From: a virus
DNA length: 20,217 nucleotides
Strand: one strand, 5' to 3'
IMG/VR virus record: IMGVR_UViG_3300042545_000804
Coordinates: 1 to 20,217 of that record
Under the pieces are notes generated by a model, which was given only the letters and a program-made list of their open reading frames with translations, was not told the origin of the DNA and did not search any database. The position numbers and the translations under genes are program-made. Every line of letters begins with the position of its first letter. The stretch's first letter is position 1. Positions 20,210-20,217 of this stretch are shown here, in pieces.

Positions 20210-20217
20210 AGGGGGGG

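Noticed and set aside
20180-20210. Terminator at the right edge (CACCCA-CTGATT-TGGGTG)
   Set aside because: The six-pair stem has no U-tract on either strand and lies within a possible short reading frame.
1-20217. tRNA genes, integrase or attachment sites
   Set aside because: No cloverleaf-like segments, recombinase motifs or edge-to-edge direct repeats were seen by eye; a covariance-model scan would be needed to exclude tRNAs fully.

Overview
The window is a stretch of a tailed bacteriophage (Caudoviricetes) genome or prophage. All credible genes lie on the minus strand, so transcription runs from the right edge (20217) to the left edge (1). Genes are packed with ATGA overlaps or gaps of a few bases. 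The largest stretch without a gene is about 230 bases (9839-10068). I saw no integrase, rRNA, tRNA or CRISPR array. The host cannot be read directly. Good AAGGAGG ribosome binding sites point to an ordinary bacterial host, probably Gram-negative. Two copies of a CACAGAG-type dispersed repeat recall ones I remember from Verrucomicrobia, Planctomycetes and similar genomes; this is a weak hint only.

Layout in transcription order. (1) 20.2-15.8 kb, replication module: small unknown genes, a DUF551-like protein, a DEDDh 3'-5' exonuclease, a 66-residue GTG-start gene, a winged-helix replication initiator-like protein and a DnaB-type helicase, then another small gene. (2) 15.7-12.6 kb, a visibly AT-richer accessory array of very short genes. 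Seven successive junctions carry almost the same 18-base element (AAGGAGGGCGCGAA followed by ATGA). It is at once the end of one gene (KEGAK or KEGAE tail), the Shine-Dalgarno site, and the start of the next gene (usually MSE or MSD). (3) 12.6-7.2 kb, packaging and head module: a small gene, terminase large subunit, an HTH protein, an SSB-tail protein, a 78-residue protein, a 230-base non-coding block with palindromes and a 10-bp tandem repeat, scaffold, an SU10/DUF5309-like major capsid protein, a 115-residue protein, an uncatalogued-looking 38-residue membrane peptide, and a large portal. (4) 5.1 kb to the left edge, head-tail adaptor and a run of low-complexity, glycine/threonine/alanine-rich virion surface or tail-fibre proteins. 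The last of these runs off the edge.

The portal, capsid and adaptor types, with no tape-measure gene in view, suggest a short-tailed (podovirus-like) virion, but the tail genes may lie beyond the left edge. Replication initiator, helicase and exonuclease would copy the genome. The accessory array probably encodes host-interaction proteins. Scaffold, capsid and portal build the procapsid, which the terminase fills. The adaptor closes the head and the leftmost proteins decorate the virion or bind the host.

The observations most worth following are: the modular KEGAK/ATGA junction array; a twin TTGACA-N9-TATAAT motif placed directly in front of two start codons; the repeat-rich block before the scaffold gene; and the hidden 38-codon gene linking to the portal by 4-base overlaps at both ends.
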